Shown: positions 46,088 to 54,637, counted from the stretch's first letter. The stretch: DNA of 64,000 nucleotides from Pyxidicoccus xibeiensis (GCF_024198175.1 NZ_JAJVKV010000001.1:62001-126000), one strand, 5' to 3'. Numbers and translations are program-made. Notes: generated from the letters alone by a model not told the origin.

Positions 46088-47731
46088 CTACGCGGGCTTC
46101 GGCGGCGTGGCCCGCAGCTCCGCGCGCCGAATCTTGCCGCTCACCGTCTTGGGCAGCTCGGTGACGAACTCGATGTCGCGCGGATACTTGTACGGCGCCG
46201 TGGTGTGCTTCACGTGCTCCTGGAGCTCCTTCGCCAGCGCCTGGGAGGCGACGTGGCCCGGGGCCAGCACCACGTACGCCTTGATGCGCTGGCCAATCTT
46301 CTCGTCCGGCACGCCGATGACGGCCGACTCCGCCACCGCCGCGTGCTCCAGCAGCGCGGACTCTACCTCGAAGGGGCCCACCCGGTAGCCGGACGTCTTG
46401 ATGACGTCGTCCGCGCGGCCCACGAACCAGAAGTAGCCCTCCGCGTCCCGCACCGCCCTGTCTCCCGTCACGTACCAGTCCCCCCGCCGGCAGGCCTGGT
46501 TGGCGGCGTCATCCCCCAGGTACTCCTGGAACAGGCCCACCGGCCGCTCCGGCGCCACGCGCACGGCGATGTCGCCCTCCTGCCCGTCCGCCACCTCGCG
46601 GCCCGTGTCGTCGATGATGCCCACCGTGAAGCCCGGCGACGGCTTGCCCATGGAGCCCACGCGCGGCTCCACCGAGGGGAACATGCCCACCACCATCACC
46701 GTCTCCGTCTGCCCGTAGCCCTCGCGGATGTGCAGCCCCGTGGCCGCCTTCCACGAGTCGATGACCTCCGGGTTGAGCGGCTCGCCCGCGCTCACCGTGT
46801 GCCGCAGCGAGGACAGGTCGAAGCCCTTCAGCTCCTGCAGCACCAGGGCCCGCCACGCGGTGGGCGGCGCGCAGAAGGTGGTGACGCGCTGGGACTCCAG
46901 CACCCCGAGCAGCTTCGCCGGCTCGAACCGCCCCCGGAAGTCGTAGACGACGTTGCACGCCCCCTGGCTCCACGGCCCGAAGAGCTTGCCCCACGCGCAC
47001 TTCGCCCAGCCGGTGTCGCTCAGCGTCAGGTGCCGGTCCTCCGGCGTCAAATCCAGCCAGTACCGCCCGGTAATCACGTGGCCCAGCCCGTAGCTTGCCT
47101 GCGTGTGCAGCACCATCTTCGGCATGCCCGTGGTGCCGGACGTGAAGTAGATGAGCAGCGGGTCCTCCGCGCGTGTGGGCTCGAAGCCCGCCGCCTGCGC
47201 GCCCACGTCCGCGTCTACCGAGTAGCGCACCCACGGCGAGGGCGCGCCCTCCCCCACCGCCACCCAGGTCTTCACCCGGCCCGCGCCCGCCAGCCCCTCG
47301 AAGCGGTCCAGGCAGCCCACGTCGGCGATGACGGCGCTGGCGCTCGCGGCCTCCAGCCGGTAGCGGATGTCCTTGACGGTGAGCATGGGCGTGCCGGGCA
47401 TGAAGACGATGCCCGCGCGGATGCACCCCAGCACCAGGAACCACCACTCCGGTACGCGCGGCATGATGATGAACGTCCTGTCCCCCTTGCGCAGCCCCTG
47501 CCCCGCGAGGAAGCGCGCGGCGTGCAGCGAGTGCTGCCGCAGGTCCTCCCAGGTGAAGCGCCGCTCCCGTCCCGCCTCGTCGGACCAGAGCATCGCCAGC
47601 GCGTCCGGCCGCTCGCGGGCGTGCCGGTCCACCACGTCGGTGGCGAAGTTGAAGTGCTCGGGCCGCTCCCACCGGAAGTCGCGGCGGGTGGCCTCGTAGT
47701 CACTCATGTTGCGCGGTGCGGACGGGGGCAT
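46088..47731 (-). CDS. Acyl-CoA synthetase (AMP-forming, medium-chain/ACSM-like)
   Basis: This 547-aa ANL-superfamily ligase activates a carboxylic acid with ATP to acyl-AMP and then acyl-CoA. Motifs are the P-loop YFTSGTTGMPKMVLHT, SDTGWAKCAWGKLFGPW, the adenine-binding REGYGQTE, WYVTGDRAVRDAEGYFWFVGRADDVIKTSGYRVGPFEVE and the catalytic lysine in LPKTVSGKIRR. The WAKxAWGKLFGPW phrase is typical of medium-chain and benzoate-type synthetases. ATG 47731 is chosen because AGGAG lies seven bases upstream; ATG 47707 is the alternative. It is convergent with the phosphoesterase gene. Confidence 0.9.
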   Translation of the reverse strand: MPPSAPRNMSDYEATRRDFRWERPEHFNFATDVVDRHARERPDALAMLWSDEAGRERRFTWEDLRQHSLHAARFLAGQGLRKGDRTFIIMPRVPEWWFLVLGCIRAGIVFMPGTPMLTVKDIRYRLEAASASAVIADVGCLDRFEGLAGAGRVKTWVAVGEGAPSPWVRYSVDADVGAQAAGFEPTRAEDPLLIYFTSGTTGMPKMVLHTQASYGLGHVITGRYWLDLTPEDRHLTLSDTGWAKCAWGKLFGPWSQGACNVVYDFRGRFEPAKLLGVLESQRVTTFCAPPTAWRALVLQELKGFDLSSLRHTVSAGEPLNPEVIDSWKAATGLHIREGYGQTETVMVVGMFPSVEPRVGSMGKPSPGFTVGIIDDTGREVADGQEGDIAVRVAPERPVGLFQEYLGDDAANQACRRGDWYVTGDRAVRDAEGYFWFVGRADDVIKTSGYRVGPFEVESALLEHAAVAESAVIGVPDEKIGQRIKAYVVLAPGHVASQALAKELQEHVKHTTAPYKYPRDIEFVTELPKTVSGKIRRAELRATPPKPA

Positions 47732-47834
47732 GCGGGTGCTCCTGGAGGGGGCCGTCTCCGGAGCCTGCCACGCCCCGCGCGCTCCTGGCCCTCCCGCGTC
47801 GCCGCCTCCGCCCGGTGGACGACACGCGCCCCGC

Positions 47835-47871
47835 GGAAAACAAACGAGGCCGGCCCTCTCGGACCGGCCTC
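47835..47871 (-). terminator. Rho-independent terminator after the anti-sigma/TPR gene
   Basis: On the minus strand the GAGGCCGG/CCGGCCTC stem (47846-47853 with 47864-47871, 10-nt loop) is followed by the T-rich tract GTTTGTTTT (47837-47845 region). It lies about 60 bp after the stop at 47930 and would end the sigma/anti-sigma transcript. Confidence 0.7.
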
Positions 47872-47929
47872 CCGTGAAGCCCTGGCGCTCCGGCATCGAG
47901 CCGGGGCCGGGCGTCTCAAGCCTCGTGCT

Positions 47930-49333
47930 TCAGTAGATTTCCGAGCAGTTGAGCAGCTTGCGGTGCGCCTCGCAGGAGCGCAGCGTGGCCAGCAGCATCT
48001 GCTCCGCGCTGCTCTGACGGCCCGCCAGGTCCTCGCTCCGGGCGCGCTCGCGCTCGGCCAGCATGCTCAGCCACGGGTCCCTCGAGCCATACGCGAACCG
48101 CTGGAGCGCCTGGAGCGCCTCGGCGTCCTTCGCCGCCTCACCCGTGTGCACCAGCGCGCCGAAGTAGAGGTCCCACTCCTGCGAGCGGCGCAGCGTGTCC
48201 AGCACGCCCGGCGTGCCCTCGCCCTTCAGCAGCTTCGCGTACTCGCGGGCCAGCGGGGCGCGCACGGCGAAGTCACGCGCCGCCATGTCATTGACGTAGT
48301 CCTGCAGCACCGTGCCGCCACCCACCCGGTCCAGCTCCGCCGCCAGCGGCAGCAGCGCCGTCACCGCGCCCGGCGTGGTGGCCGTGCGCACCGTCTCGTA
48401 GAGGGCCTCGCGCGCCACCGCCGGCTGCTGCACCAGCTGCGCGACGTCCGCCTTGCCCTCGGACAGCTGCGCGGACGCTTCGCTCACCAGCTGGCGCCAC
48501 CGCGCGCCTTCCGACTCGCGCTTGTTGCGCAGGTCGTTCGCCCGGGCCTCGGCCTCCTGCTTCCAGCCCTCGTCCTGGTCCGGCAGCGCCGCCACTTCGC
48601 GGAAGGACGCCTCCGCCTGCTTCAAGAGCCCGCGCCCGTGCAGCGCCAGCCCGCGGTTCCACAGCGCCTGCGCGTGCTTCGGCTCCTGGCGCAGCGCCCC
48701 GCCCAGCAGGCCCAGCGCCTCCTCCCACCGCTGCCGGCGCATCACCACCACCGCGCGGTCATTGTCCTTGTCCGCCGACTCCGGCGCCCGCGCCAGGAAG
48801 GCCTCCGCCTGCTGCCAGTCCCCGCGCAGCGCGTACGCCGCGGCGATGCCACTGAAGTCCTTGCGCTCCTCCAGCTCCGCCAGCGGCCGCAGCGGCAGCA
48901 CGTCCATGGAGTGCGCCGTGCCGCGCATCGGCACGTACGGCAGGAAGCGGTCCGCCTTCGGGTGGCTCAGCCGCGCGTCCAGCGTCCGCTCCGTCGCGCT
49001 CGCCAGCCACACCTCACCCGGCAGCTCCGGCTCCGCCTGCATCCGCACCACCCCCACCGCCGCCAGCCCCGCCGCCAGCGCCACCGGTACCGCCGTCCGG
49101 TACGCCCGGCTCAGCCACGGCCGCAGCCGCGTCACCTTGCCGCCGCCCTCCGGCGCCTCCGCCTCCGTGCCCGCCAGCGCCCTCGTCGCGAGCAGCTCCA
49201 GCTGGAGCAAATCCCTCAGCCCCACTTCACAGTCGGCACACCGCGTCAGGTGGTTGCGGAATGCATCCGCCTCCGTCGCCGACAGCTCGCCGTCTACGAA
49301 GAGATGCAGCTTGCTGCATGGTGTCGTGTTCAT
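47930..49333 (-). CDS. Zinc-finger anti-sigma factor fused to a TPR-like extracytoplasmic region
   Basis: The 467-aa protein begins with an anti-sigma zinc finger (zf-HC2 type): His28-x3-Cys32-x2-Cys35 plus Cys6, in CSKLHLFVDGEL...HLTRCADC. A single transmembrane helix (about residues 80-97, AVPVALAAGLAAVGVV) follows. The remaining ~370 residues form TPR-like helical repeats (SGIAAAYALRGDWQQAEAFLARAPES; KHAQALWNRGLALHGRGLLKQAEASFREV). The TPR part is clearly paralogous to the N-terminus of the CHAT protease at 51403-54165 (shared IAAAYAL, PKHxQALWNR, EARLTHPEAD-like phrases). Its ATG overlaps the sigma-factor stop (ATGA). It probably holds the sigma factor at the membrane until a signal reaches the TPR region; that is inference. 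Confidence 0.83.
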   Translation of the reverse strand: MNTTPCSKLHLFVDGELSATEADAFRNHLTRCADCEVGLRDLLQLELLATRALAGTEAEAPEGGGKVTRLRPWLSRAYRTAVPVALAAGLAAVGVVRMQAEPELPGEVWLASATERTLDARLSHPKADRFLPYVPMRGTAHSMDVLPLRPLAELEERKDFSGIAAAYALRGDWQQAEAFLARAPESADKDNDRAVVVMRRQRWEEALGLLGGALRQEPKHAQALWNRGLALHGRGLLKQAEASFREVAALPDQDEGWKQEAEARANDLRNKRESEGARWRQLVSEASAQLSEGKADVAQLVQQPAVAREALYETVRTATTPGAVTALLPLAAELDRVGGGTVLQDYVNDMAARDFAVRAPLAREYAKLLKGEGTPGVLDTLRRSQEWDLYFGALVHTGEAAKDAEALQALQRFAYGSRDPWLSMLAERERARSEDLAGRQSSAEQMLLATLRSCEAHRKLLNCSEIY

Positions 49334-49890
49334 GAGCTCGTCGCCCCCTGCTCCCGGGCTACCGCCACCTGGGGCAGCAGCAGTTCCTTCAGGTCCCGGC
49401 GCGCCAGCGTGAGCCAACTGCCCACGGTGCCCACGGGAACGTTGAAATGCTCGGCGATGGCCGTGTACCGCTTGCCCTCCGCGTGCAGCCGGTAGGCGTC
49501 ACGCAGGTGCGGCTTGAGCTGATCAATCGCCTTCTGGAAACCCTCGGTGTGCACCAGCTCCCAGTTCTCCCGGGGCTCCTCCGGTGTACCCGCCATGTCC
49601 TGCACCAGCGCCAGGTGAGGCAGCCCCCGGGACTCCGTCCGCTGACGGCGGCAGTAGTCCAGGAAGCGGTTCGTCATGGTCGTACACAGCCAGGCCGCTG
49701 CCGCCGAGTCCGTCCTGTCCTTCAGGTGCTCGAACTCCGGCATCGCCCGCTCGAAGGTCTCCTGAACCAGGTCCTCCGGCTCCAGACTGGAGCGGGCGCA
49801 CAACCGGCGGGCCAGGCCCAACAGGCCCGGCCGGTGCTGACGGATGAACGCTTCAAAGCGTCTCCGCTCCCGGTTGAAGAGGTTTGCCAT
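49330..49890 (-). CDS. ECF-like sigma-70 family RNA polymerase sigma factor
   Basis: The 186-aa protein has sigma region 2 (RPGLLGLARRLCARSSLEPEDLVQETFERAMP, with the DLVQETF core) and region 4 (LHAEGKRYTAIAEHFNVPVGTVGSWLTLARRDLKELL), with no region 1 or 3, as in ECF factors. It is cotranscribed and translationally coupled with the anti-sigma/TPR gene. Likely targets include this locus itself, but I could not find an obvious shared promoter motif upstream of the neighbouring genes. Confidence 0.88.
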   Translation of the reverse strand: MANLFNRERRRFEAFIRQHRPGLLGLARRLCARSSLEPEDLVQETFERAMPEFEHLKDRTDSAAAAWLCTTMTNRFLDYCRRQRTESRGLPHLALVQDMAGTPEEPRENWELVHTEGFQKAIDQLKPHLRDAYRLHAEGKRYTAIAEHFNVPVGTVGSWLTLARRDLKELLLPQVAVAREQGATSS

Positions 49891-49980
49891 GATGCCCCAC
49901 GCTTGCGCTGCTGGTGGTTTCCCAGTCAGAAACGCGCGACGCCTTATTCCTTGGAAAGAAAAAGAGCGCGCCGGACAGGA

Positions 49981-50015
49981 AAATGCCCGGGAGGGTGGAA
50001 AAACCCTGTCCGGGC
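49981..50015 (-). terminator. Rho-independent terminator of the 59-aa ORF
   Basis: On the minus strand GCCCGG and AGGG pair with CCCT and CCGGGC (50010-50015 with 49985-49990; inner arms near 50002-50006 and 49991-49995), followed by ATTTT (49981-49984 and one base before). It begins 8 bp after the stop of the small ORF and lies before the sigma-factor gene. Confidence 0.7.
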
Positions 50016-50022
50016 AAGGGGA

Positions 50023-50202
50023 TCAGCGAGACTCGGGTGCCGCCCCGTCCGCGTCCACCAGGGGCGGCGTCGTCGGCAGGGGCGTCGGCTGGCGCTGGCG
50101 CTGCAGGGCCTCGGTGGTGGAGCAGTCCACGTAGTTGCTCCGCACGAGGGGCTCGGCGTCGGCGGTGGGAGTCGTCGCGGAAGGGGTGGCACCGGTCGTC
50201 AT
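50023..50202 (-). CDS. 59-aa peptide of unknown function in the sigma/JmjC/CHAT locus
   Basis: ATG 50202 to TGA at 50023 encodes 59 residues. The N-terminus is Thr/Ala/Pro-rich (MTTGATPSATTPTADAEP), followed by a distinctive middle (LVRSNYVDCSTTEALQRQRQ) with one Cys and a Pro/Asp tail. GAGGAG stands at good distance before the ATG and a strong intrinsic terminator follows the stop, which together support a real, separately transcribed gene. There is no signal peptide or membrane segment. It is divergent from the JmjC-type hydroxylase gene, and alternating GCACAC/GTGTGC sites lie between them. It could be a modified peptide, a regulator, or a substrate of the hydroxylase or CHAT protease; none of these is shown. 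Confidence 0.6.
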   Translation of the reverse strand: MTTGATPSATTPTADAEPLVRSNYVDCSTTEALQRQRQPTPLPTTPPLVDADGAAPESR

Positions 50203-50236
50203 GGCGCTCGCTCCTCATGCTGGCCGGGGACGGACA

Positions 50237-50277
50237 GCACACTAAGTCTGTGTGCGGACTGATTACAGACAGCACAC
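50237..50277. promoter_or_regulatory. Alternating GCACAC/GTGTGC half-sites between the 59-aa ORF and the JmjC gene
   Basis: GCACAC at 50237-50242, GTGTGC at 50250-50255 and GCACAC at 50272-50277 form nested inverted repeats, and GACAGCACAC occurs at both ends (50233-50242, 50268-50277) as a 35-bp-spaced direct repeat. The region also has local AT-rich stretches (ACTAAGT, GATTACAGA). It is a candidate operator for the divergent pair. Confidence 0.45.
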
Positions 50278-50386
50278 GGAGTGGGTAGTCAGTGGAAACT
50301 TGAGACGTCGGTGTCCTTAGCATGCCGGAAGCGATTCCGTGAGAGGCCGGCGGTCGAGATGGACCCTGGAATCCAGAGAGTTCTCA

Positions 50387-51397
50387 ATGAGCATGGATAA
50401 GCCCCGCCTCTCCCACGAGTGGCGGTTGTGGTTGGTTGAAAACCTGGCGCTGGGGCTGGGCGAGGACGCGGCGCGACAGGCCCTGGTGGGTGCCGGCGTG
50501 GCGGAGGACGTCGCGCGTGAGGAGGTGGCGGCCGTGGCGGCCCACCCCTACTTCCAGGCCTGCCAGCGCCTGGGGCGCCGGTATGCCTGGATGGAGTCCG
50601 TCATGGACTCGTACAGCAACCTCCACCGCCAGGCCGGGCACCACCGGGCCCTGGAGAAGCGGGCGGACCTCACCCCGGAGGCGTTCTTCACCCAGTACTA
50701 CTTCGGCCACCGGCCGGTGGTGCTGACGGGGATGATGGGGGACTGGCCCGCGCTGGGCCGCTGGTCCCTGTCCTACCTGGCGGAGAAGGCGGGGGACGCG
50801 GAGGTGGAGGTGATGACGGGGCGCAACGCGAACCCGGAGCACTCCCCCCAGGCGGAGAAGCACCGCACCTCCATGCGCTTTCGCGACTACCTGCGCATGG
50901 TGGCGACGGGGGGCGAGACGAACGACTACTACATGGTGCCGCGCAACGAGAACTGGCGCCGGGACGCGCTGGCGCCCTTGCGCGAAGACGTGCGCGCCCC
51001 GCGGGGCATCATCGCCCCGGAAATCCGCCCGGACATGATGACGCTGCTCCTGGGCCCCGCGGGCACCGTCACCCCGCTGCACCACGACAACATGAACGTG
51101 CTGCTGGCGCAGGTGATGGGCCGCAAGCACGTGCGGATGGTGCCCTCCTTCCAGCGGCACCTCGTGTACTCGCGCCTGGGCACCTTCAGCCACGTGGACG
51201 CGGGCAACCCGGACCTGAAGGCCTTCCCCCTCTACGCGGAGGCCAACGTGGTGGAGGCGGTGGTGGAGCCGGGGGAGCTGCTCTTCATCCCCCTGGGCTG
51301 GTGGCACTGGGTGCGCGCCCTGGACGTGAGCGCGTCCGTGACGTTCCACCACTTCCAGGTGCCCGGCGGAAATACGTACCTGCCCGAGCCCCGGTAG
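50387..51397 (+). CDS. JmjC/cupin-8-type Fe(II)/2-oxoglutarate hydroxylase
   Basis: The 336-aa protein has a helical N-terminal region (~100 residues) and a cupin-like JmjC domain. Features are RPVVLTGMMGDWPALGRWSLSYL, the iron motif HxD in TPLHHDNMNVLLAQVMGRKHV (His232, Asp234), the 2-oxoglutarate-region lysine (RKHVRMV) and the second His in PLGWWHWVRAL (His307), with GELLFIPLGWWH as in FIH/JMJD5-like enzymes. Known members hydroxylate protein or peptide side chains. ATG 50387 is preferred to 50339 because it starts MSMDKPRLSHEW directly after a weak AGAGAG site. It is convergent with the CHAT protease gene (5-bp gap) and divergent from the 59-aa ORF. Confidence 0.85.
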   Translation: MSMDKPRLSHEWRLWLVENLALGLGEDAARQALVGAGVAEDVAREEVAAVAAHPYFQACQRLGRRYAWMESVMDSYSNLHRQAGHHRALEKRADLTPEAFFTQYYFGHRPVVLTGMMGDWPALGRWSLSYLAEKAGDAEVEVMTGRNANPEHSPQAEKHRTSMRFRDYLRMVATGGETNDYYMVPRNENWRRDALAPLREDVRAPRGIIAPEIRPDMMTLLLGPAGTVTPLHHDNMNVLLAQVMGRKHVRMVPSFQRHLVYSRLGTFSHVDAGNPDLKAFPLYAEANVVEAVVEPGELLFIPLGWWHWVRALDVSASVTFHHFQVPGGNTYLPEPR

Positions 51398-51402
51398 GGC
51401 CC

Positions 51403-54165
51403 TCAGTCCCCCGTCTCGATGAGCAGGATGTGCCGCGTCCAGGCGGCGCGGGCGTCTCGCGTCAGCCACTTCACCCGCTCGTCGCGCAGGGCCAGGGCGG
51501 GGGCGGTGCCCGCGCGGATGCGCTGGCGCACGCCGTCGAAGAAGCGGCCGGCCGCGTCGGGGATGTCCACGGTGGAGGCCAGCACCGCCCGCGCGCCCGC
51601 GTCGATGAAGGCGGCGGGCAGGCTGAACGGCTCGTAGGAGGCGGACGTGGTGGTGCGGCCCGCGCTGCACGCGGCCAGGAACACCAGGGGCGCGCCCGAC
51701 AGCTTCTGCTCGCGCACGGCGTCCGCGGTGAGCGCGTAGCGGCCGTCTCCCTCGGGGGAGAGCACCACCAGCGACGCGTCGGAGATGGTGGGGTCCACCA
51801 GGCCGTGAGCGTGAATCTCGATTTCGGTGGCGGCCTTCATGCTGGCCAGCACGCGCGAGGGCGTGGCCTCCGAGCCGGTGAGCACCTGCATCGCCGTGGG
51901 CTCCGGGTCCGGCGGCGGCGTCCAGGCCGGCAGCCGGGGGAGCTGGAGCAGCGAGGGTGCCTCCACGCTGGAGACGACCAGCCGCTGCGGCGTCGGCGCC
52001 GCCGCCTGGGCCCGCGCGCCCCGGCCCAGCCGGAAGCTCCAGGCCACCTCCGCGGGGAACAGGTCCGTGCGCCCCAGCACCGGCGGCCACGCGAAGACGT
52101 CCACCTGCTCGCAGCCGCGGAGCACCTGCCGCAGCGGCTCCGGGATGAGGCGCGACGAGCTGATGCGCGCGAAGCTCTCCTTGCGGTCCGCGTCGTAGTG
52201 CCCCTTCACCTCGCCGCCCGGCCCCTGCACGACAATCGTCGTGCGCTCACCGTGGACGGACAGCCCCAGCGAGCAGCGCTTCGGCGCGGGCGTGTCCAGC
52301 TGGTCCACCATCAGCGCCAGCGCCTTGGGGAAGTCCCCCGCGCGTCCCGCCTCGGAGATGAGCGTGGAGTTGCTCAGCGCCCAGGCCTCGCGCGCCAGCG
52401 TGTCGCTGCGCGGCAGCTTCTTCGTCTCGTCGATGGTCTGCCGCAGCAGCGCCTCGCCGCGCGCGCGGTCCTGCTCCATCACGTAGCGGCCCTCGAGGTA
52501 GCGCGCATACGAGAAGTGCCCCGGCAGCTCGTAGACGAGCGTCTGGGTGCCGCCGATGGCGCGCTTGAGCAGCTCCAGGTCGTTCGGCCCCTGGTGCGTG
52601 CGGGCCAGCTCCGCCAGCGTCGCCGCGAACATCGGGTCCAGCTTCGCGCCCGGGCATGAGACCGCCGCGTCCAGCTCCCGGCGCGCGGGCTCCAGCTTGG
52701 CGTCCAGGTAGTAGATGTGCGCCAGGTTGACGCGGGACCAGTAGCAGTCCCCGTTGCGCCCGCCCCGCGCGGCCCACTCCTCCACATAGGCCCGGGCGCT
52801 GGCGAAGTCGTTGCGCGAGCGCGCCGCGTGCACCAGCGTCTCCAGCGCGGTGAACTCCAGGTGCCACTCGCGCAGCTGGCGCGCCCAGGACCACGCGGTG
52901 CGCGCGTGCTGCTCCGCCTCGGTGAGCCGCTGCAGGTCGATGTAGAGCATCGTCAGGCGCAGCTCCAGGTCCACGCAGCGCGCGGAGAAGGCCCCCTCGC
53001 GGCAGCGCTGGAGCGCGGCGAAGATGCGCTGCTCGGCCTTCCACCACGTGCCCTCCGCCACCTCCTTGCGGGCCAGCTCGCGCTCGATGATGAGCTGGAG
53101 CCACGGGTCCTGCTGGCGGCCCACCTCCGCGCGCGCCTCCTCCAGGTTGGGCCCCTGCGTGGCCTTGGCCAGCAGCAGCGTGCCCAGGAAGACGTCGCCC
53201 TCGCCGGAGGCGCGGGCCTGCTGCCGCACCCGCTCCAGCTCGCCCAGGTGGCCCTTCACCAGCTCCGCGTAGCCCTTCGCCAGCGGGCCGCGCCGCGCGA
53301 AGTCCCGCGCCGCCACGCGCCGCACGTAGTCGCTCATGGCGGAGCCGCCCTGCAGCTTGTCCAGCTCCTGCGCCAGCGGCAGCAGCTCCAGCGCACGCTC
53401 CTTGGAGGTGGCCGAGCGCACCACGTCATAGAGGTTCTGCCGGACGACGCCGGGGTGCTGGCGCGCCTCCTCCAGCGGCAGCGGCTTCTGGGCGCCGTCC
53501 TCCATCAGCGCCAGCGTGGCGTCCCGCGCGGCCTGCCACCTGCGGGCGCGCTCCAGCGTCTCCTCGCGCAGGGTGAGCGCGTGCGCGTGCGCCTCGCGGC
53601 CCCAGCCCTGCTCGTTGAGCGTGGCGACCTGCTCGTAGGTCTCCGCCGCCTTCATGGTGAGCCCCATCTCCTGGAGCACCAGCGCGCGGTTCCACAGCGC
53701 CTGGGGGTGCTTGGGGTGGGAGGTCAGCACCGCGTCCAGCAGCCGCAGGGCCTGCTCGTGGGCGCCGCGCGCCAGGTGCACCGCGGCCAGGTCGCTGTCG
53801 CGGTCCGGGGACTCGGGCATCCGCTCCAGGAAGGAGGCCGCCTGGTTCCACTCGCCCTGCAGGGCATAGGCGGCGGCGATGCCACCCCAGTCCCCGGCCT
53901 CCTCCAGCCGCGCCAGCTCCCTCAGGGGGATGGGCTCGGGGGGCACGGGACAGCCACCGGACGACGTGCGCGGCCGGTGCTTGTCTGCCTCCGGGTGCGT
54001 CAGCCGGGCCTCGATACGGGCGGACGCGCGCCGCTCGGCCCAGAACTGGGCCGGCACGCCGCCACCACTCCCCTTGGAGGGAGCCCGCGCCAGGAAGACC
54101 GTCAGGACGAGCACGGGCGTAGCCAGCGCCAGCACCAGGAGTTTGTCGTACGCCGGCTTCAACAT
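51403..54165 (-). CDS. Membrane-anchored TPR-CHAT (caspase-like) protease
   Basis: The 920-aa protein has an N-terminal transmembrane helix (LLVLALATPVLVLTVFLA, about residues 9-26) and about 600 residues of TPR-type helical repeats (GIAAAYALQGEWNQAASFLERMPES; HPKHPQALWNRALVLQEMGLTMKAAETYEQV). The C-terminal CHAT domain (about 650-920) has the catalytic His in EIHAHG (His785/His787 region) and Cys833 in VFLAACSAGRTTTSA. CHAT domains are separin/caspase-type cysteine proteases, several of which act in programmed cell death or defence. The first ~350 residues are paralogous to the anti-sigma/TPR protein at 47930-49333, so both may sense the same signal or partner. GAGGGGGC precedes the ATG. Confidence 0.88.
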   Translation of the reverse strand: MLKPAYDKLLVLALATPVLVLTVFLARAPSKGSGGGVPAQFWAERRASARIEARLTHPEADKHRPRTSSGGCPVPPEPIPLRELARLEEAGDWGGIAAAYALQGEWNQAASFLERMPESPDRDSDLAAVHLARGAHEQALRLLDAVLTSHPKHPQALWNRALVLQEMGLTMKAAETYEQVATLNEQGWGREAHAHALTLREETLERARRWQAARDATLALMEDGAQKPLPLEEARQHPGVVRQNLYDVVRSATSKERALELLPLAQELDKLQGGSAMSDYVRRVAARDFARRGPLAKGYAELVKGHLGELERVRQQARASGEGDVFLGTLLLAKATQGPNLEEARAEVGRQQDPWLQLIIERELARKEVAEGTWWKAEQRIFAALQRCREGAFSARCVDLELRLTMLYIDLQRLTEAEQHARTAWSWARQLREWHLEFTALETLVHAARSRNDFASARAYVEEWAARGGRNGDCYWSRVNLAHIYYLDAKLEPARRELDAAVSCPGAKLDPMFAATLAELARTHQGPNDLELLKRAIGGTQTLVYELPGHFSYARYLEGRYVMEQDRARGEALLRQTIDETKKLPRSDTLAREAWALSNSTLISEAGRAGDFPKALALMVDQLDTPAPKRCSLGLSVHGERTTIVVQGPGGEVKGHYDADRKESFARISSSRLIPEPLRQVLRGCEQVDVFAWPPVLGRTDLFPAEVAWSFRLGRGARAQAAAPTPQRLVVSSVEAPSLLQLPRLPAWTPPPDPEPTAMQVLTGSEATPSRVLASMKAATEIEIHAHGLVDPTISDASLVVLSPEGDGRYALTADAVREQKLSGAPLVFLAACSAGRTTTSASYEPFSLPAAFIDAGARAVLASTVDIPDAAGRFFDGVRQRIRAGTAPALALRDERVKWLTRDARAAWTRHILLIETGD

Positions 54166-54637
54166 ACTGCCCCCTCGGGCGACACCCCCACGCAGCCGCC
54201 CACCTACCGCGTTCTACACCAACAACCCTGTACCGCCGACCTCGCGCCGGACGGCTCGGTCCAGACCCGGGGGGTCCAGACGTTCCTCATTCCACGGAAT
54301 CCCTGTCCACGCGGGCTGCCCAGCGTTGAATTCCATGCCTTGCTGAAGCCCTGCTCCTGACCTCTGGAGCCCCCTCCCCGTCCTGACTGGCCGCATTACG
54401 GCCAGCGGCCAGGCCGGAAACCGGGCGGCCTGGAGAAGAGACGGAGTACGGCGGAATCCTTGAGCAGCATCCTCCGCGCATCCCGCTGGAATCATTGCGA
54501 CCTCAACCTTGCTGGCGGCGGGAGCCGCGGCCGCGGGGTGGGTCGCCAGCCCCCCGTCCCGCAGGGCGAGCCCCTGGACGAGTGGGGGTTGGCAGGGGGG
54601 CACGAGCGGGAAGTGGCCAGCCCGCCCGAGTGTCCCT
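54166..54637. other. 472-bp divergent intergenic region between the CHAT gene and the lyase-like gene
   Basis: No gene is supported. A clear hairpin (CTGGCCG 54387-54393 with CGGCCAG 54399-54405, loop CATTA) sits near the middle. I looked for a cyclic di-GMP riboswitch and found no match. A G-rich stretch (about 54575-54610) lies before the lyase-like gene. Confidence 0.5.

Noticed and set aside
46205-49495. A 1096-codon plus-strand open frame opposite the acyl-CoA synthetase and anti-sigma genes
   Set aside because: It is antisense to two well-supported genes, is made almost entirely of Arg/His/Ala/Leu/Pro from GC-skewed codons, and has no recognisable domain or ribosome site.
54166-54637. 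Possible cyclic di-GMP riboswitch before the lyase-like gene
   Set aside because: The conserved GEMM core and GAAA tetraloop/receptor elements could not be found; only one plain hairpin is visible.
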